DNA of 64,000 nt from Anthopleura xanthogrammica (taxonomy: Eukaryota; Cnidaria; Anthozoa; Actiniaria; Actiniidae), in contig OZ025220.1 of the NCBI GenBank assembly GCA_964019055.1, positions 5,466,620-5,530,619 on the forward strand. The letters run 5' to 3'. Below, in pieces: positions 1-17,960 of this stretch; positions within the stretch are counted from its first letter, which is position 1; every line of letters begins with the position of its first letter. The notes beneath the pieces are model-generated. The model was not told where the DNA came from, made no database searches, and saw only the letters and a list, made by a program, of their open reading frames with translations. Made by a program: the position numbers and the translations under genes.

Positions 1-262
1 ATACATCTCGTGTACATTCTTATTCCTATGCATTCATCCAATCCATCTCGTGTACATTCTTATTCCTATGCATTCATCCAATCCATCTCGTGTACATTCT
101 TATTCCTATGCATTCATCCATTCCATCTCGTGTACATTCTTATTCTTATGCATTCATCCAATCCATCTCGTGTACATTCTTATTCCTATGCATTCATCCA
201 ATCCATCTCGTGTACATTCTTATTCCTATGCATTCATGCAATCCATCTCGAGTACATTCCAT
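1..262. repeat. 40-bp satellite array
   Basis: About six and a half copies of a 40-bp unit (it contains CATCTCGTGTACATTC) lie head to tail and run off the left edge. Units differ by only one or two bases, so the array is young or homogenised. A single isolated copy lies at about 17,905-17,960. Open frames across the array are an artefact of the repeat. Confidence 0.95.
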
Positions 263-282
263 AAGATGTAAGTATGGAAGAT

Positions 283-522
283 ATAATTTTAGGATCAGCT
301 ATATAGAAAGTAAGTCACGATATTTCAGATACACTCAGTTTAACCCTGTCTCAACACGGCAAGGCCCACTAGGGCTACTGCTACTAGTAAATGACATTTA
401 TTCATTACAGTACGGTGCCATTTTGTAGCTGCTCAATTGCTGATTCCTTTCCTTTGAATTTCCTTCCTCTTCTCTTCTCTTCTCTTCCACGAATCTTTCT
501 CTAATTTATTCTACCACTTCTC
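283..522 (+). pseudogene. Decayed third copy of the two-Ig-domain gene (exon 3 tail and intron 3)
   Basis: From about 283 the sequence matches the end of exon 3 of the Ig genes (5,967-5,999 and 12,376-12,408), including the GTAAGT donor and the intron 3 that follows. At about 522, inside the pyrimidine tract before exon 4, the match jumps to the intergenic spacer that follows gene copy 1 at about 7,440. Exon 4 and roughly 1.2 kb after it are therefore deleted. The left side is replaced by the 40-bp satellite. The piece shows that the tandem array once held at least three genes. Confidence 0.8.
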
Positions 523-1922
<1,400 letters not shown>

Positions 1923-2168
1923 TAAATTAGAGAGACAACAATGTTTACCTGTCTCAGCATGTCTAGGGTGGTGTGTTGACTGGTTGCCGGGGATACCGTA
2001 ACAAAAAAATCTTAAAATTGATGCTCAGTAAAAGACAAATTTCACCCCACATTTGATGATATCTACGTCAAAGATATGGATATTTTGTGCGTGAGATCAC
2101 GCGTGTCTTTATCGTGACTTTAGCGCGACGTCAATACGGTGAGGGTCGCCTTTCAAAACATCATCAAG

Positions 2169-6576
<4,408 letters not shown>

Positions 6577-6589
6577 TATACTGCGGGGG

Positions 6590-6916
6590 AAATAGTGCGC
6601 GCTCCAAGAAAGTGATGGAAATATGTTGGAAGTGGCGACTTCCAACATATTTCCATACGTACAATGGAAATTCAAAAATCATGGAAATATCATGCAATTC
6701 AGGACTTTCATACTATGGAAGTCATGAAAATGCACCCGTCATTTTTTAAGTATGGAAATATGTGGGAAGCCATTGGAACTCGGTAACCACTTCAGTCCAA
6801 CATATTTCCATACTATAAAAGTTAATAGATGATGGAAATATCATGGAAGTCACTTCAACGATATAATTGTCTTGGGAGTGGCGACTTCCATCATATTCCC
6901 ATAACTTGCAAACCTA
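6590..6916. mobile_element. Hairpin-rich repeat after Ig copy 1
   Basis: Several inverted pairs of GGAAATATGTTGGAAG and CTTCCAACATATTTCC are packed together, one pair separated by only six bases. The first 110 bp recur at 15,140-15,250. It looks like a MITE or foldback element. Confidence 0.55.
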
Positions 6917-7440
6917 TTGGAAGCCGTTCACATCAGGATTCAGGGTAAGAACTTTAATAGAAATAAATGATCAAGCTGGACTAAGATAACAAAATCATAT
7001 TTCATATTATTTACTGCTTTCCGGTGCGAATAATTTTTTTACGGAAAAAAATATTCACTGAAATGAATCCCAAATTGTTCGAAATAAATATTGGTAAACT
7101 TTCTAAATGCTCAATCGTTTGGTTCTAACTAAAATAACATGCGGTATTTTACAAATTTTACGTGCAAAAGTGTTTTGGGCTGTTTTTCGGAGGCTTTCGT
7201 ATTGATTTAGAACGATGTTGTTTTATGATCTTAAAATGACATTGTACAAAAACTAACTCAGTTGAAATAATGGCCATCAAGTTTAGTACTGAGTTTTTTA
7301 GATTCAGGTCATCCATGTTATATAAGCTTCATTACACTCATGATCTTTAGCTGTTTTATTTTCAGTTATTCAGGTTCAAGTGCTTTTAACTTCAAGTTCC
7401 GGACAGTAGAGGGTCTGGATGGGGTAGGGAGGGAGGGGGG
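6917..7440. other. AT-rich spacer, nothing recognised
   Basis: No coding frame, repeat unit or RNA gene is apparent. It ends at a G-rich stretch (about 7,425-7,447) that marks the start of the shared intergenic spacer. Confidence 0.5.
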
Positions 7441-7597
7441 GGGGGGGTCCAGCTGTCAGTTGTCAGCTAAAATGGCGCTTATTTGTCAGTTCAATTTCAG
7501 GCTTTTTGTCAGTTGTCAGTTCAATTTTAGGGCATTTGTCAGTTGTCAGTAAACCCCATTCAGGCCCTCACAGTACGGTGGTGAGTATTTATAACTT

Positions 7598-7718
7598 AGG
7601 CCCGTTTTAGATGTAGAATTTCACATGTGCCAAATCGAATGCAAATGAGCAAAACCTATTGTTTGAACCATTTGCAATAGATTCGGCACATGTGAAATTC
7701 AACGTCTAAACCGGGCTT
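7598..7718. mobile_element. MITE-like hairpin, family 1, second copy
   Basis: Same inverted repeat as at 684-807, at the equivalent place in the duplicated spacer. Confidence 0.75.
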
Positions 7719-8254
7719 TTAAGCTTACATATTTTATTACTATTTTGTGGTCTAATGCTTTAGAAATTACTTTATTTTCAAAATATAGGTCTAAAGAGAA
7801 AGAAAAGACAAAATATTTCTACAGCATTTCAAAATATAAATAGTAAAATATGACTGATCTTCGTAACTGCAGATATATTTCTTGGAAACTCTGGGACACT
7901 GACAGAAAGTTGAAAAATGTATAGATCTAGAACTCGATCCCTTTGATGTACCTCCTAAGGTTGTGAAACAGAATGAATATGTGGAAAGGAAATGAATGAA
8001 AGAAGAAAAACGGCGACACACTTCAGAGTTGTCTGGAAAAATGGGAAATACAGCAAAAGTTGTTGGCTGATATTTACAACAAGACAAACAAGAGACAATT
8101 GATCATGATAACATCTGCACAGCACAGCAATGTTTACCTGAAAGATAAGCATCTATTATACGAATTCTTGCCTTGACAATTAGTATAATAAACTCTTGAT
8201 AACAATATCTTTACTGATGCGAGACATAAGGACTGATGATTCAAAAATGGAAGA

Positions 8255-8413
8255 TATCTGTCTGTCTGTCTGTTTATCTGTCTGTCTGTCTGTTTGTCTT
8301 TCTGTCTTTCTGTCTTTCTGTCTTTCTGTCTTTCTGTCTTTCTGTCTTTCTGTCTGTCTGTCTTTCTGTCTTTCTGTCTGTCTTTCTGTCTGTCTGTCTG
8401 TCTGTCTTATATA

Positions 8414-8462
<49 letters not shown>
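8255..8462. repeat. CTGT/CTTT microsatellite followed by (TA)n
   Basis: A degenerate CTGT and CTTT tract runs to about 8,407 and about 55 bp of TA follows. It matches the left part of the CTGT tract before Ig copy 1, here split by a 300-bp insertion. Confidence 0.95.
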
Positions 8463-9238
<776 letters not shown>

Positions 9239-9423
9239 ATAAATTAGAGAGACAGCAATGTTTACCTGTCTCAGCATGTCTAGGGTGGTGTGTTGACTGG
9301 TTGCCGGGGATACCGTAACAAACGTCAAAGATATGGATATTTGGTGCGTGATCACGCGTGTCTTTATCGTGACTTTAGCGCGACGTCAATACGGTGAGGG
9401 TCGCCTTTTAAAACATCATCAAG

Positions 9424-11095
9424 ATGGCTTGGTCTCACTCTTTTCTCGCTGTAAGTTCTGCCATCTTTTTTATCGTCTTTGTGGTTGCTGCTTCGGGTAA
9501 GCTTTATCATTAGTTTAAGAAACTTCTGGAATCGAAAAAAAGTACCAAAACAAAAGAGATGCTCGAATTTCATTGTTCTAATTAACAATGAGTCAAGCCA
9601 TACCAATGCACAACACTTACGTATGTTGAAAGCATGACCTGACTACAACTATTGTACATGATCAACAACAATGAAATACAAATATCTTTTGTTCAAATTC
9701 TAAAGATGTTCAAATTCCGTACAATCTTTGATGCACCTATTGTTCACGAAGCGCACGATGTCGAAAATAGTGATAGAGCAAAAAGGTCTAATCAGAAAAC
9801 CCTATTCCCAACTTACCTTACTCGATATATTAGTAATATTATTGAGTACTGGCTGTGAGTATATCCTATTCCACCTGCATCTACTGACCGCTAGGGTTTT
9901 CGCGTGTAAGGAGTGCCACGGAATAAACATCTTTATAAACTGATACCAAAAGGGTATAAAAATGAATAAAACAAATAACGAACTATCGCAAAAGGGGAAA
10001 GTGGATAAAATACTGTGTTTACGTTAAGATTACTCAGAGGTTTAGAAAAGTTTCCAAATTCCAGATCTAAAACAAAGTTTTAAAAAATATTTCATTAGGA
10101 ATAATAAACAATATTACGAGAAGACTTGTCATTGATTTTTGTAATTTGTGTATTTCGGCCTTTCTCCAAAGGCCATCAATAGCAAATGAACTGGATTAGG
10201 ACGTATAATTTAGCTTAGAAGGCTCAGGGGAATATATTGTCCCTGTTCATTCAGGCTTGGCTTTTGTTCTTTAATAAAAAGCGCTTCAGATATTTTCCTT
10301 TTTCTATAGTCTCTAAGATTAGGCGAGAGAATACGTGAGTGTTCCACTTTGATGGTTTCATGTCCTGTTTCTTTGCTGTGTCTTACAAAGGAAGATTTCT
10401 TATCTTTTCACTATGTTCTGCTATGCGCTCTTCTATTCTTCTAGCTGTTTCCCCAATGTAAGTGTGAGGACAACGATCTTGTGGGCATTCTAGTTTTGTA
10501 GACAATATTATGTTTATGTTGAAAATTGGTACTGTCTTTTAACATAAGGGGTGATGCTAGTTTATTAGCTTTAAAAGCAAAAACGTCTTTAACAGCAGGT
10601 GGTAGAAATTTTGTTAGCTCGATTTCTGTCTTCTTTATACGGGAGAGTCAATATGACCGTTTTCATTAGGAAAGCAGTGAAGCACAACAGAATATTTGAG
10701 TATCTCGTTAATCGAAACTCTTAAAATAATGATAATAATAAAATAGTTTAGAGTAGAGCTAAAAACTATTTCATCCATGGTAAGGAATTAAGAAAACTGT
10801 CTACACATTTTGTTGTACATTGGGTGAGTAGTCAAACATCGATGTACCGGAGCCTGCATTATTATTTCATTGTGTGTTTGGTTTTACAATTAACCAACAC
10901 AAAAACATTATTTCCACTGCGTGTTTTTACAACTTGTTTCAGTAAAAAAACCTTAAAAAGTAAATAAAAAAACCGATAATTTTAACCTGATGCGCTTGCG
11001 TGCCTGTGCTCGTTGGGCTGATAGCGGCGGAGTAATGACGCAATGACGTCATTTAATAGTGTCCATACCATCCACACGGAGATAGACAGGAAGAC

Positions 11096-11142
<47 letters not shown>

Positions 11143-11174
11143 CACACACACACACACACACACAGACACACACA

Positions 11175-11208
<34 letters not shown>

Positions 11209-12974
11209 CACACGGACAAACAGACACCCAGACACACAGACAGAAAGATTCTGAAAAAAAATTCATTTCGCACGGCTCCATTGAAAAACCTTTTGGAGAC
11301 ATGGACTCCCTATTTAAATATTAGTGAATAAAACACGTGATTACTAATGCAGAGATGATTGACAGGCACACTACTAGTCACCAAACCATATATTGGTCAG
11401 GTGGTTGCCATTCAAGAGGAACAACTCAACGTCACATGTGTAATAATCAACCCTGAAAACGACACTACGCATGACAACGTTACCAGGATAGAGTTTTACA
11501 AAATCATAGACAGATTTGGAAAACAGATACCAATTGTCAACGATGGCAAATACTCGTATGAACACAAGACGGACTGTAAGTTTGACGATAATCACTATCA
11601 GTTTTATCGTTTACGACTTTTGAAGTAATTTTGATTACTACTGATATTCATAAAATACCAGAGCGCATGCTCCCTCTGCCTGCAGTGTATGCTGGTCTAT
11701 CCATGTTGCTAGGCAACAGGTGCCAAGCAGGAAAGCTAAGGAGAGTATATTAGCCTTTTTAGCCTTTCTGAGGTTGAGGACAACACTGGGTCGAGTTGGC
11801 ATTGCAGTGCATTGTGGGACTGTTAAAAAATTACATTTTACAACCCCCATTCCAAGTAAAGCATACGACATACGCAACATAACATAAAATATAAAGTGTT
11901 TAAGAATCCCAACTGTCAAGGAGGCAAACCAGTTGGCTATTTACAAGCAAGGTCGAGAAACTGAATTTGAACTAATCTGCAAGAAATCGGGACAAATACA
12001 GTCTCAGCTAGTGGCCACAGAAGGACTCGAACCCAGCACCACCGGATTGCGAGATTGACGCTATGACCACTCCACCATGCGTCTATCTTCCCCTTAAACA
12101 GTCCCACAATGCACTGTAATGTCAACTCGACCCAGTTTTTTCTTCAATCTCTTAATGGATGATAAGACCCCGGCCTTTAAGGTTTTTTCAGAGGTAAAGA
12201 CGCAGTGGTAACCTCTATTTCATTTTTTTATGCTATTTTTTTTTTGTGTAAATGAGTTTTGTTGGTTGATCGACAGATTTTAATGGCGTTCCAAGATGGA
12301 ATGGCACCTTGATAATCAATAACATTACCAAGGCCGAAATGGGTCAATACGGGTGTCAAGTGAAAGACACGTTTGCAAGATATAGTTTTAGGATCAGCTA
12401 TATAGAAAGTAAGTCACGATATTTCAGATACACTCAGTTTAACCCTGCCTCAACACTGCAAGGCCCACTAGGGCTACTGCTACTAGTAAATGACATTTAT
12501 TTATTACAGTACGGTACCATTTTGTAGCTGCTCAATTGCTGATTCCCTTCCTTTGAATTTCCTTCCTTTTCTCTTCTCTTTCACGAATCTTTCTCTAATT
12601 TATTCCACCACTTCTCAGCAGTTTCTTGTTTTCTTTTCCCCTTAACAGAGAAAGATCTTCCAGAGATCAAGTATTCCAGTGAAAACGACAACGACATGGT
12701 GACTCTGTGGTGTGGCTTGGTCAAACTAGGAAACAAGCTCAGTGTTACGTTGGTTAGCATCGCTTGGTTCAAGGGAAATACGAAGCTTCAGGAGATTAAA
12801 AATCCTAAAAATGAACCACTGAAGAACCTTACTCTGAACATGAAAAGCCCTGAGGATGCTGGCACCTACAAATGTCAGCTCACTTCAATTCTTCGATTAC
12901 AAAGAGAATATAAAATTACTGGTACCATTCATGTTCACCTTGACAATAAAGGTATGTTGCCATGTCCTTCATGA
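9424..12974 (+). CDS. Signal peptide plus two Ig-like domains, tandem copy 2
   Basis: The exons are 9424-9496, 11366-11575, 12277-12408 and 12649-12951, with the same borders and phases as copy 1. Exon 4 is 6 bp shorter, losing two residues near the start of domain 2. All four Ig cysteines and the domain 2 tryptophan are kept. Exons 2 and 3 differ from copy 1 at 18 codons and every change replaces the amino acid. Over the whole gene I count about 31 replacements against 6 silent changes. The spliced frame has no stop. Reading through intron 4 gives the same seven-residue tail and stop (12972-12974) as copy 1. No membrane exon was found. A 2.1-kb repeat insertion begins 20 bp after that stop. 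The function is unknown; recognition or immunity is inferred. Confidence 0.82.
10125..10650 (-). mobile_element. Penelope-like GIY-YIG relic, intron 1 of Ig copy 2
   Basis: Paralogous to the relic at 2,880-3,440 but with the nuclease core in better state: YIGETARRIEERIAEHS is intact near 10,410-10,462. Frameshifts on both sides show that it is a fossil. Confidence 0.75.
11095..11247. repeat. GACA/CA microsatellite before exon 2 of Ig copy 2
   Basis: A short GACA run passes into CA and CACAGA. It is the equivalent of the 720-bp GACA tract in copy 1, so the copy-1 array expanded or this one contracted after the duplication. Confidence 0.95.
11890..12085 (-). mobile_element. tRNA-derived SINE, intron 2 of Ig copy 2
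   Basis: Same SINE as at 5,395-5,645, with A and B boxes on the minus strand, inherited through the tandem duplication. Confidence 0.65.
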
Positions 12975-13145
12975 TATACTGCGGGGAAAATAGTAATCTA
13001 TTCTACAACACTCCCATTCATGCTCAGTTGGAATGAGGTATGGATAAAATATTTCGCAGCGTGGTCTAAGACAAGCTGGAACAGCTTGACTTAGACGTAG
13101 AGGAGGTACGACCCACGCGAATATCGTTGGGAGGGTGGGTGGGCC

Positions 13146-13321
13146 GTCCTGCACTCTATCGCTGTTCGAAATTCTGAGCAAGAATGGTATTATTGAGCCT
13201 CGCTCTGCTTTATATTCCTTGGGTTACGTAATTCACGTGCTTATTAGCACCCCAGCACGATGGAATGTAGTAGTTATACATAATTTCAACTTTTGCATAT
13301 CATTAGGAGTGTTGTGAATAG
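13146..13321. repeat. 176-bp direct repeat, left copy
   Basis: By eye it is identical over its full length to 14,964-15,139. The two copies enclose 1.64 kb. They do not start with TG or end with CA, so they are not typical LTRs. Confidence 0.9.
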
Positions 13322-13367
13322 CTTTGTCACCTGGTTTACAGATTCCTTTAGTCGGTTCAATTCTTCT

Positions 13368-13558
13368 TTCAATAGCTGGGTTTCACTTGACGTCATTTCC
13401 TGATCGTGCGGAATGTTCATCAGCTGAATCACAAGTTTTCAATAGAATTCTTTCTGGCTGACAGCACATGGTGGTCAGTGTTTGACCACCATTTGGAGCA
13501 GATAATGAAATTCAAAGACTTTATCAGCTGATTGAAACCCAGCTATTGCTGTATCACA
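13368..13558. mobile_element. MITE, family 2
   Basis: A perfect terminal inverted repeat CAATAGCTGGGTTTCA..TGAAACCCAGCTATTG encloses about 160 bp. A related copy in reverse orientation lies at about 22,870-22,995 and a decayed one at 16,262-16,345. Confidence 0.75.
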
Positions 13559-13689
13559 AACAAGGAATCTCAGTCAGCGAACAGTCAAAAATCATCATTA
13601 TTCAGCGTTGCAAGTATATTAAGGCTACAAATAGTTCATTCGTCAGCAGAAGCTCAAACATTTAGCTTCACTTTTGCTCAGAGTTAAAC

Positions 13690-14740
13690 TGAATTTAGTG
13701 AAAAACTCACAATAAATGTAGCTCATGCATTGGAGGTTAACAAGCTCACTCGAAGATTGAATAGTTTGGTGATAACTCACTATCAACGTTAGATCTCTAG
13801 TAAAAACTCACCCACAAATTAAACAGTTCGGTGAAAACTCACCCACAAATTAAACAGTTCGGTGAAAACTCACCCCAAGTTTTAGCTCTTCGGTGAAAAA
13901 CTCACCCACAAATTAAACAGTTCTGTGAAAACTCACCCACAAATTAAACAGTTCGGTGAAAACTCACCCACAAATTAAACAATTCGGTGAAAACTCACCC
14001 CAAGATTAAACAGTTCGGTGAAAAACTCACCCCAAGATTAAACAGTTCGGTGAAAACTCACCCCAAGTTTTAGCTCTTCGGTGAAAACTCACCCCAAGAT
14101 TAGACAGTTCGGTGAAAACTCACCCACCAATTGAACAGTTCGGTGAAAACTCACCCCGAGATTAAACAGATTGGTGAAAACTCACCCCAAGATTAAACAG
14201 TTTGGTGAAAACTCACCCCAAGATTAAACAGTTCGGTGAAAAACTCACCCCAAGATTAAACAGTTCGGTGAAAACTCACCCCAAGTTTTAGCTCTTCGGT
14301 GAAAACTCACCCCAAGATTAGACAGTTCGGTGAAAACTCACCCACCAATTGAACAGTTCGGTGAAAACTCACCCCGAGATTAAACAGATTGGTGAAAACT
14401 CACCCCAAGATTAAACAGTTTGGTGAAAACTCACCCCAAGATTAAACAGTTTGGTGAAAACTCACCCACCAATTGAACAGTTCGGTGAAAACTCACCCAC
14501 AAATTAAACAGTTCGGTGAAAACTCACCCACAAATTAAACAATTCGGTGAAAACTCACCCCAATTAGATTAAACAGTTCGGTGAAAACTCACCCACAAAT
14601 TAAACAGTTCGGTGAAAACTCACCCCAAGATTAAACAGTTCGGTGAAAACTCACCCACAAATTAAACAGTTCGGTGAAAAACTCATCCACAAATTAAACA
14701 GTTCGGTGAAAACTTACCACAAAGTTTAGCCCACAAATTA
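13690..14740. repeat. 31-bp minisatellite, about 33 units
   Basis: The unit is built on TTCGGTGAAAACTCACCC followed by one of three endings (ACAAATTAAACAG, CAAGATTAAACAG, CAAGTTTTAGCTC). Variant types recur in blocks, which shows higher-order duplication inside the array. It lies within the composite insertion. There are no unique spacers, so it is not a CRISPR array. Confidence 0.95.
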
Positions 14741-14791
14741 AGCCGTTTAGCAGTAACTCAAATGAAAGTTAAAGAGTAAATTGAAGCGAGC

Positions 14792-14963
14792 TCAAAAGGC
14801 ATTTTCAGCAGGTCTAGCTGGTTCAGCAGGGACCGCTGCGGGCACGACATCTTCGGGGATGTTATCTGCTGCTACGGGAACTTGAATTTCTGGTTGGTTG
14901 TTATTCGCCCTGTCGTTGTCTTTCTCGATATTCGCGTGGTCGTACAAAACAGAGAGAAAAAGA
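14792..14963 (-). other. Short open frame in the composite insertion, possibly coding
   Basis: On the minus strand about 57 codons run open to a TGA at 14792-14794. The peptide starts with a small hydrophobic stretch (LFLSVLY) and continues acidic and rich in Pro, Ala and Val (VPVAADNIPEDVV). The composition looks protein-like. There is no ATG, and the frame hits a stop upstream inside the 176-bp repeat unless an AG after CATTCTTGCTC is a splice acceptor. It may be the last exon of a captured gene, or chance. Confidence 0.3.
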
Positions 14964-15139
14964 GTCCTGCACTCTATCGCTGTTCGAAATTCTGAGCAAG
15001 AATGGTATTATTGAGCCTCGCTCTGCTTTATATTCCTTGGGTTACGTAATTCACGTGCTTATTAGCACCCCAGCACGATGGAATGTAGTAGTTATACATA
15101 ATTTCAACTTTTGCATATCATTAGGAGTGTTGTGAATAG
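14964..15139. repeat. 176-bp direct repeat, right copy
   Basis: Identical by eye to 13,146-13,321. Its right end is the right terminus of the composite insertion. Confidence 0.9.
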
Positions 15140-15582
15140 TGCGCGCTCCAAAAAAGTGATGGAAATATGTTGGAAGTAGCGACTTGCAACACATTTCCAT
15201 ACGTACAATGGAAATTCAAAAACCATGGAAATATCATGCAATTATTATTTTTTGAAAAATGTATTTGTTGGGAAAAATGGCGGGAAAATACAATGTCCAA
15301 AAAATCATATCTTTTGAGTGCAAGCGCCCATATAAATGATCTCTTCGGTTTTGAACATATCTCAATAAGTTCTTTCAAAAGCGCTTGATAGTAAAAAGTT
15401 ACTCAATTAATCATATCCATTTTGACATCATTAGCAAATCCTGCAATCTAATTGGCTACAAAGTGTGCGATTTAAGCATTAATCGCACTATTTTGAATCA
15501 TTAATTGCATCATTTTGTCAACCAATCACTTTTGAAGCTACATATAACTGTTGAGTATTCAGTTTCAAAATGGATATGATTA

Positions 15583-15790
15583 CAGCGCGACGCGCAAAAG
15601 TATGACCACTTTTAATGTATTCGCATACTTCTATGCACGGGCGTTTTGCTCCAAACGAGCTTTTACACGCCTTATTTGGTAAAACCAGACAGCTTCGCAT
15701 CAATTGTGTCTGTTTAAAGTACAAAATCCCGTGCATAGAAGTATGCGAATACATAAATGTGGTCATACTTTTTAGCGTCGCGCTATAATA
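15583..15790. mobile_element. MITE-like hairpin, family 3
   Basis: Inverted arms of about 70 bp (outer AGCGCGACGC.., inner GTGCATAGAAGTATGCGAATAC). A half copy is at about 61,873-61,990. Confidence 0.7.
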
Positions 15791-17579
15791 TAGACAATAG
15801 AATTGAGTGTCTTGCAATTTTGGGCTGAAATCACATTCGTGATTAACAAATTGCATTCCCGCTGCGCGGTCGGATTTCGGTACTGTGCTAGCCCAGCGTT
15901 TTTAATTGCTCTGTTTCACTATTACTTCACGGTTAGTTTATACGGACAAGAATAATAGCGGAGCTCCCTTCGGCCCGCGCGAGCGGAGCACCATACTTAA
16001 GAAAAAATGGTAACCCATCGAGTTGATTTTTCATGGCTTGATTACGTCATTCTATTGTCCGTACGGGCGTGTGCCACCACAGGATTCCCGCCCGGTTTGC
16101 TTACTCGCAAATGCACAGATGTTGTCAAAGATGGATCAAGAAGTATTTTTTCTTATTTTTGCAAAGCGAAAAATACGTTTAATCGAAGTCATGTTTCTCT
16201 TAAAGTGAACAAAAACAATTTTTTCTCAGTTTTCCAAGGATTGATACGACCCTGTGTATTGCTTCATGTCACTTGACGTTATTTCATGTTTCGTGCGGAA
16301 TGCTATCGCAAAAATCGCAAGTTTTCAATAGAATTCTTCCTGATCTGTTTTAACGTCATTTGGAGCATATAAGTCTTGTTAAAAAGACTTTAAAAAGAGA
16401 CTAGTATTAAACAATACTTTTACTAGCTGATTGAAATACATGCAGCAATATCAATAAAAAAAATTGTTTTGTTTTTTACTATCACTTTTAAGTTAGTCTT
16501 AATGTTCCTCGACAACAACAAAAATTAGCCTGCGGGCAGCTGATCACAAAACCTCAGTTATGTTATTTTAGCCACAAAACATAAGAGCACAAAAGTTCCG
16601 TTTAGTCTCAGATCACCCATTCAGATATCCGTTTTTTGAAATAAGTGTATACATTATCTTATCACTAACCAACCAACCAAGTAAATGACCGCTTGAATGC
16701 CTGAAACAACCTACTAGAATATATTGTACTCTTTTTCTATCGTACGACAATTTTATGTCACTCACACTTAACCGATCATTGTCTTACAATTCAATTTTTT
16801 TCCAGGCGCATGTCAGTTTGGTCAACAGCCGCTGATGATAATGATTGCTGTCATTGTGTCTGTTTTGTAAGTGTTTTAGAACTTTAATAAAACATGTTTC
16901 TATTAATTTTTCGTGTTGCATTAACGTTTTGTCTGTTTGCTTGTCTTGCTGTTGGCTGCTTTTGTAAATGAATGATCCTTTTTTCATCAAGATTTTCTTG
17001 TCACCCCGCTATCCGTTTGTTGTTTTTGTTTGTTTGTTTTACTCGGTTATTATATTTTTCATATCTTATTTTAATTCGAATATTCCGTACCCATGAGAAA
17101 TGAAATATTCTTTTCCTCCTTCAGGTACACGTTTCCTCTTTAAGTTCCCTTCCTCCTTTGCGTCGTACATCTCAGGCCATAAGGACACGACCAGCTGAAC
17201 AACAGACTGGAAGGCATCTTCTTTTATAAATGTACAAATGAAGCATATTCCCATTTTTGAGTGTGTGTGAAGTTTTAAGTATTATTATTTCGGTTCTTTT
17301 ATTCTTTGCAATGTATTCCCATAAATATAACATTTCATATTTTGAATGTATGTATAAATGCAGTATTATTTCAGGCTTCTGTCTATAAATGCAATACGTA
17401 ATCCCATTTCAGACCATGTTTCATTTTTTTCTGAGTATTATTTCGGTGTTTACTAAAAGATAGCGAGGGTAAGAATATTTAGGGAGGCAAACCCATTCAT
17501 CAACGATACTGGTATCCAAAGATGTCGCGCATAAAAAGGCTTGAAAAGCCGAAAGTCGAAAAGAATTCTAGGCTACGAA
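15791..17579. other. No gene seen
   Basis: AT-rich sequence with a decayed family 2 MITE at about 16,262-16,345. The short open frames (up to 89 codons) show no domain, no splice pattern and no repetition elsewhere in the window. Confidence 0.5.
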
Positions 17580-17736
17580 CACACGGTACAACATTGCGCG
17601 CAATGTTGCAGGCAATCGAAGTTGCAAGCCATGTCACACGACGAAATTTGTTGCACTCAATGTTGCTGAAGTAGAAAAGAGCGACCTTACTTCAGTAACA
17701 TTGCCTGCAATATTGCGCGGAATGGTGCACCGTGTG
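17580..17736. mobile_element. MITE-like hairpin around ATTGCGCGCAAT
   Basis: Inverted arms start CACACGGTACAACATTGCGCG and end CGCGGAATGGTGCACCGTGTG. Related words (GCAACATTG, TTGTTGCGC) are scattered at 18,310-18,490 and 21,310-21,420. Confidence 0.65.
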
Positions 17737-17904
17737 CATGGTCTGAAATGGCAACTTGTTATTTCAAAGGAATCACAGGAGAGCTAGAAAATCGCTTCTA
17801 AGATAAATGCTTTTCGTAAACCTAAAGATTTTAATGCTTGAAAATAAAAGTCCCATGACTAATGAAACTTTCTGATTGTTTTTTGGAGCATTTTGGCGCG
17901 TTTT

Positions 17905-17960
17905 CTTCCTATGCGTTCATCCAATCCATCTCGTGTACATTCTTATTCCTATACGTATCC
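17905..17960. repeat. Single copy of the 40-bp satellite
   Basis: One unit plus part of a second, close to the units at 1-262, embedded in unrelated sequence 17 kb away. Confidence 0.85.

Larger units (their letters stand above)
12993..15139. mobile_element. 2.1-kb composite insertion with inverted ends, absent from copy 1
   Basis: Copy 1 (about 6,587) shows the empty site: the flanks GGGGAAATAG and TGCGCGCTCC are contiguous there and separated here. The ends are inverted repeats (CTATTCTACAACACTCCC on the left, the reverse of CTATTCACAACACTCC on the right). AATAG flanks both sides and may be the target duplication. Inside are two identical 176-bp direct repeats, a MITE, a 31-bp minisatellite and a short minus-strand open frame. 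No transposase is visible, so it is non-autonomous. Confidence 0.7.

Noticed and set aside
13690..14740. CRISPR-like array
   Set aside because: The units are contiguous 31-bp variants without unique spacers, and the genome is eukaryotic. It is a minisatellite.
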